This document shows, piece after piece, positions 5,655 to 6,708 of a stretch of DNA of 6,708 bases. The position numbers were made by a program, and so were the translations under genes. The notes beneath the pieces are model-generated. The model was not told the origin of the DNA. It saw only the letters and a list, made by a program, of their open reading frames with translations, and ran no database searches. The stretch comes from an uncultured Chitinophagaceae bacterium (GTDB lineage: Bacteria > Bacteroidota > Bacteroidia > Chitinophagales > Chitinophagaceae): NCBI GenBank assembly GCA_946885665.1, contig CAMPGT010000217.1:1-6708 (forward strand), read 5' to 3'. Position 1 is the first letter of the stretch, and each line of letters opens with the position of its first letter.

Positions 5655-6558
5655 TGAAATGCCTCAACAACACCGCCAGTTTCGATTTGAGTTCCTTGCG
5701 GTCAACGATGAAGTCGAGGAAGCCGTGATCGAGGAGGAACTCGCTTCTCTGGAACCCTTCGGGAAGATCTTTCTTGATGGTTTCGCGAATCACGCGCGGG
5801 CCGGCAAACCCGATGAGCGCGCCTGGTTCCGCAATGTTCAGGTCGCCAAGCATGCCGAACGAAGCGGAAATACCGCCGAAAGACGGATCGGTGAGCAGTG
5901 ATATGTAGGGAATTTTCGCGTCGGTAAGCTGCGACAACTTTCCGGAAACTTTCGCGAGCTGCATCAGCGAAAATGCGCTTTCCATCATTCTTGCGCCGCC
6001 CGATTTGCAAATGATCAGCAGTGGCAGCTTATGCTCCAGGCAATAGTCTATCGCCCTCGAAATCCTTTCTCCCATCACGCTGCCCAGTGAGCCGCCAATG
6101 AATTCAAAATCCATGCAGCCGGTAACTAACTGCTCGCCCTCGATCTTTCCCACGCCGATCCTTATCGAATCGGTGATGTCGGTCTTTGCCCAGGTTTCTT
6201 CGAGCCGCTGGCCGTACGATTTGAGATCGGTGAACTGCAGAAAATCGCGCGAGCGGATATTTTCAAACATCACCTCGTATTCGTTACCGTCAAAAATTAT
6301 CTCAAAGTACTCGGAGCTGCCAATGCGGTGATGGTAATTGCACTTCGGACAAACAAAAAGATTTTCGCGCAATTCTGTGACGGTGCAAATGAATCCGCAT
6401 TCAGGACATTTGCTCCATAAGCCTTCGGGAGTTTCTTTTTTATCGGCGGTGCTGGTGAGTATGCCCTTCTTGATGCGCTTGAACCAACTACTCCTTGTTT
6501 CTTCTGATTTACCTTCTTCCCCTGCGAGGTTGGCTTCGAAATCCTCCTCTTGTCTCAT
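5647..6558 (-). CDS. accD: Acetyl-CoA carboxylase carboxyltransferase beta subunit
   Basis: 303 residues, near the 304 of E. coli AccD. With AccA it transfers the carboxyl group from carboxybiotin on AccB to acetyl-CoA, making malonyl-CoA for fatty acid synthesis in the cytoplasm. The N-terminal zinc ribbon has CPEC (51-54) and CPKC (70-73). The crotonase-like carboxyltransferase core contains GGSLGSVMGE (155-164), SGGARM (186-191), the conserved DPSFGGISASFGMLGDL (224-240) and GFAGPRVI (250-257). The start is ATG at 6558. An ATG at 6660 would add 34 residues encoded largely by the heptamer array at 6598-6632, so it is rejected. Even from 6558, about 24 acidic residues precede the WFKRIKKGI segment where I recall many relatives beginning. 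The stop codon lies inside the inverted repeat. No convincing promoter is seen; the best -7 match is imperfect (TATCTTAG, 6583-6576). Confidence 0.96.
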   Translation of the reverse strand: MRQEEDFEANLAGEEGKSEETRSSWFKRIKKGILTSTADKKETPEGLWSKCPECGFICTVTELRENLFVCPKCNYHHRIGSSEYFEIIFDGNEYEVMFENIRSRDFLQFTDLKSYGQRLEETWAKTDITDSIRIGVGKIEGEQLVTGCMDFEFIGGSLGSVMGERISRAIDYCLEHKLPLLIICKSGGARMMESAFSLMQLAKVSGKLSQLTDAKIPYISLLTDPSFGGISASFGMLGDLNIAEPGALIGFAGPRVIRETIKKDLPEGFQRSEFLLDHGFLDFIVDRKELKSKLAVLLRHFRQ

Positions 6559-6597
6559 TAAGTAGATTTTGCGGGCTAAGATAGGGAATGTTTGGGA

Positions 6598-6632
6598 GAC
6601 GAAACGGGAAACGGCAAGCGGCAATCGGCAAT
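6598..6632 (+). repeat. Degenerate heptamer array upstream of accD
   Basis: Five tandem 7-nt units read GACGAAA, CGGGAAA, CGGCAAG, CGGCAAT, CGGCAAT. The last three share the GGCAA core with the arrays near smpB and at the end of the exported-protein gene. The array begins 39 nt upstream of the accD start and so lies in the probable promoter or leader zone. Confidence 0.7.
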
Positions 6633-6661
6633 GAGATTTGCGACTGTAACTGGTTTTCACT

Positions 6662-6693
6662 GGAAATATTTTGAAATAGTTTCAAAAAAATCC
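6662..6693. repeat. AT-rich palindrome upstream of accD
   Basis: TTTTGAAA/TTTCAAAA (6669-6676 with 6680-6687) is a perfect 8-bp inverted repeat with a 3-nt centre TAG. Allowing mismatches and a one-base bulge, the symmetry extends outward to GGA (6662-6664) and TCC (6691-6693). It could be an operator for a dimeric regulator of accD or part of the end of a gene outside the window. It lacks a clean T-run in the minus-strand direction, so it is not called a terminator. Confidence 0.45.
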
Positions 6694-6708
6694 TTCAAAG
6701 TGTTGTTT

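Noticed and set aside
6576..6583. Possible accD -7 box TATCTTAG
   Set aside because: It matches only five of six fixed positions, and the candidate -33 sequence is TTTC within the repeat edge. It is too weak to call.

Overview
The window looks like ordinary chromosomal DNA from a member of the Bacteroidota, most likely a Chitinophagaceae-like species. This assignment is an inference. It rests on the style of the SMC, SmpB and AccD proteins, the lack of Shine-Dalgarno sequences before the genes, a TAnnTTTG-type -7 promoter box, and GC-rich palindromes plus heptamer repeats in the gaps. All four genes lie on the minus strand, so transcription runs from right to left: accD (6558-5647), smpB (5431-4994), an exported protein of unknown function (4997-4065), and smc (3834-313). 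No phage, transposase, CRISPR or defence gene is visible.

Region by region. 6559-6708 is the upstream region of accD, with an AT-rich palindrome and a degenerate five-unit heptamer array. accD encodes the carboxyltransferase beta subunit of acetyl-CoA carboxylase. 5432-5646 separates accD from smpB and is almost entirely repeat structure: a G-rich heptamer array next to smpB is copied in inverted orientation at the end of accD. This gives a 33-bp inverted repeat (31 of 33 matching) around a 108-nt spacer, and it includes the accD stop codon. smpB encodes the tmRNA partner of trans-translation and overlaps the next gene by 4 nt (ATGA). That gene encodes a secreted or envelope protein with an N-terminal GxWYG beta-rich domain and a C-terminal domain that recurs in this phylum. 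3835-4064 holds more heptamers, a perfect DnaA-box match and a probable smc promoter. smc is complete, with a GTG start, and is followed by an intrinsic terminator. 1-312 is non-coding, with a GC-rich palindromic element and an A/C-rich tract.

Functionally the genes are a housekeeping set: fatty acid synthesis, ribosome rescue, envelope, and chromosome segregation. smpB and the exported gene are probably co-translated. Nothing shows that accD or smc belongs to the same functional pathway. The unusual material is in the gaps. Every gap between genes carries period-7 repeats sharing a GGCAA or GGG core, two genes take their stop codon from such an array, and two genes have spurious upstream start codons inside them. 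The inverted array at accD-smpB, with G-quadruplex potential, is the best candidate for something worth examining.
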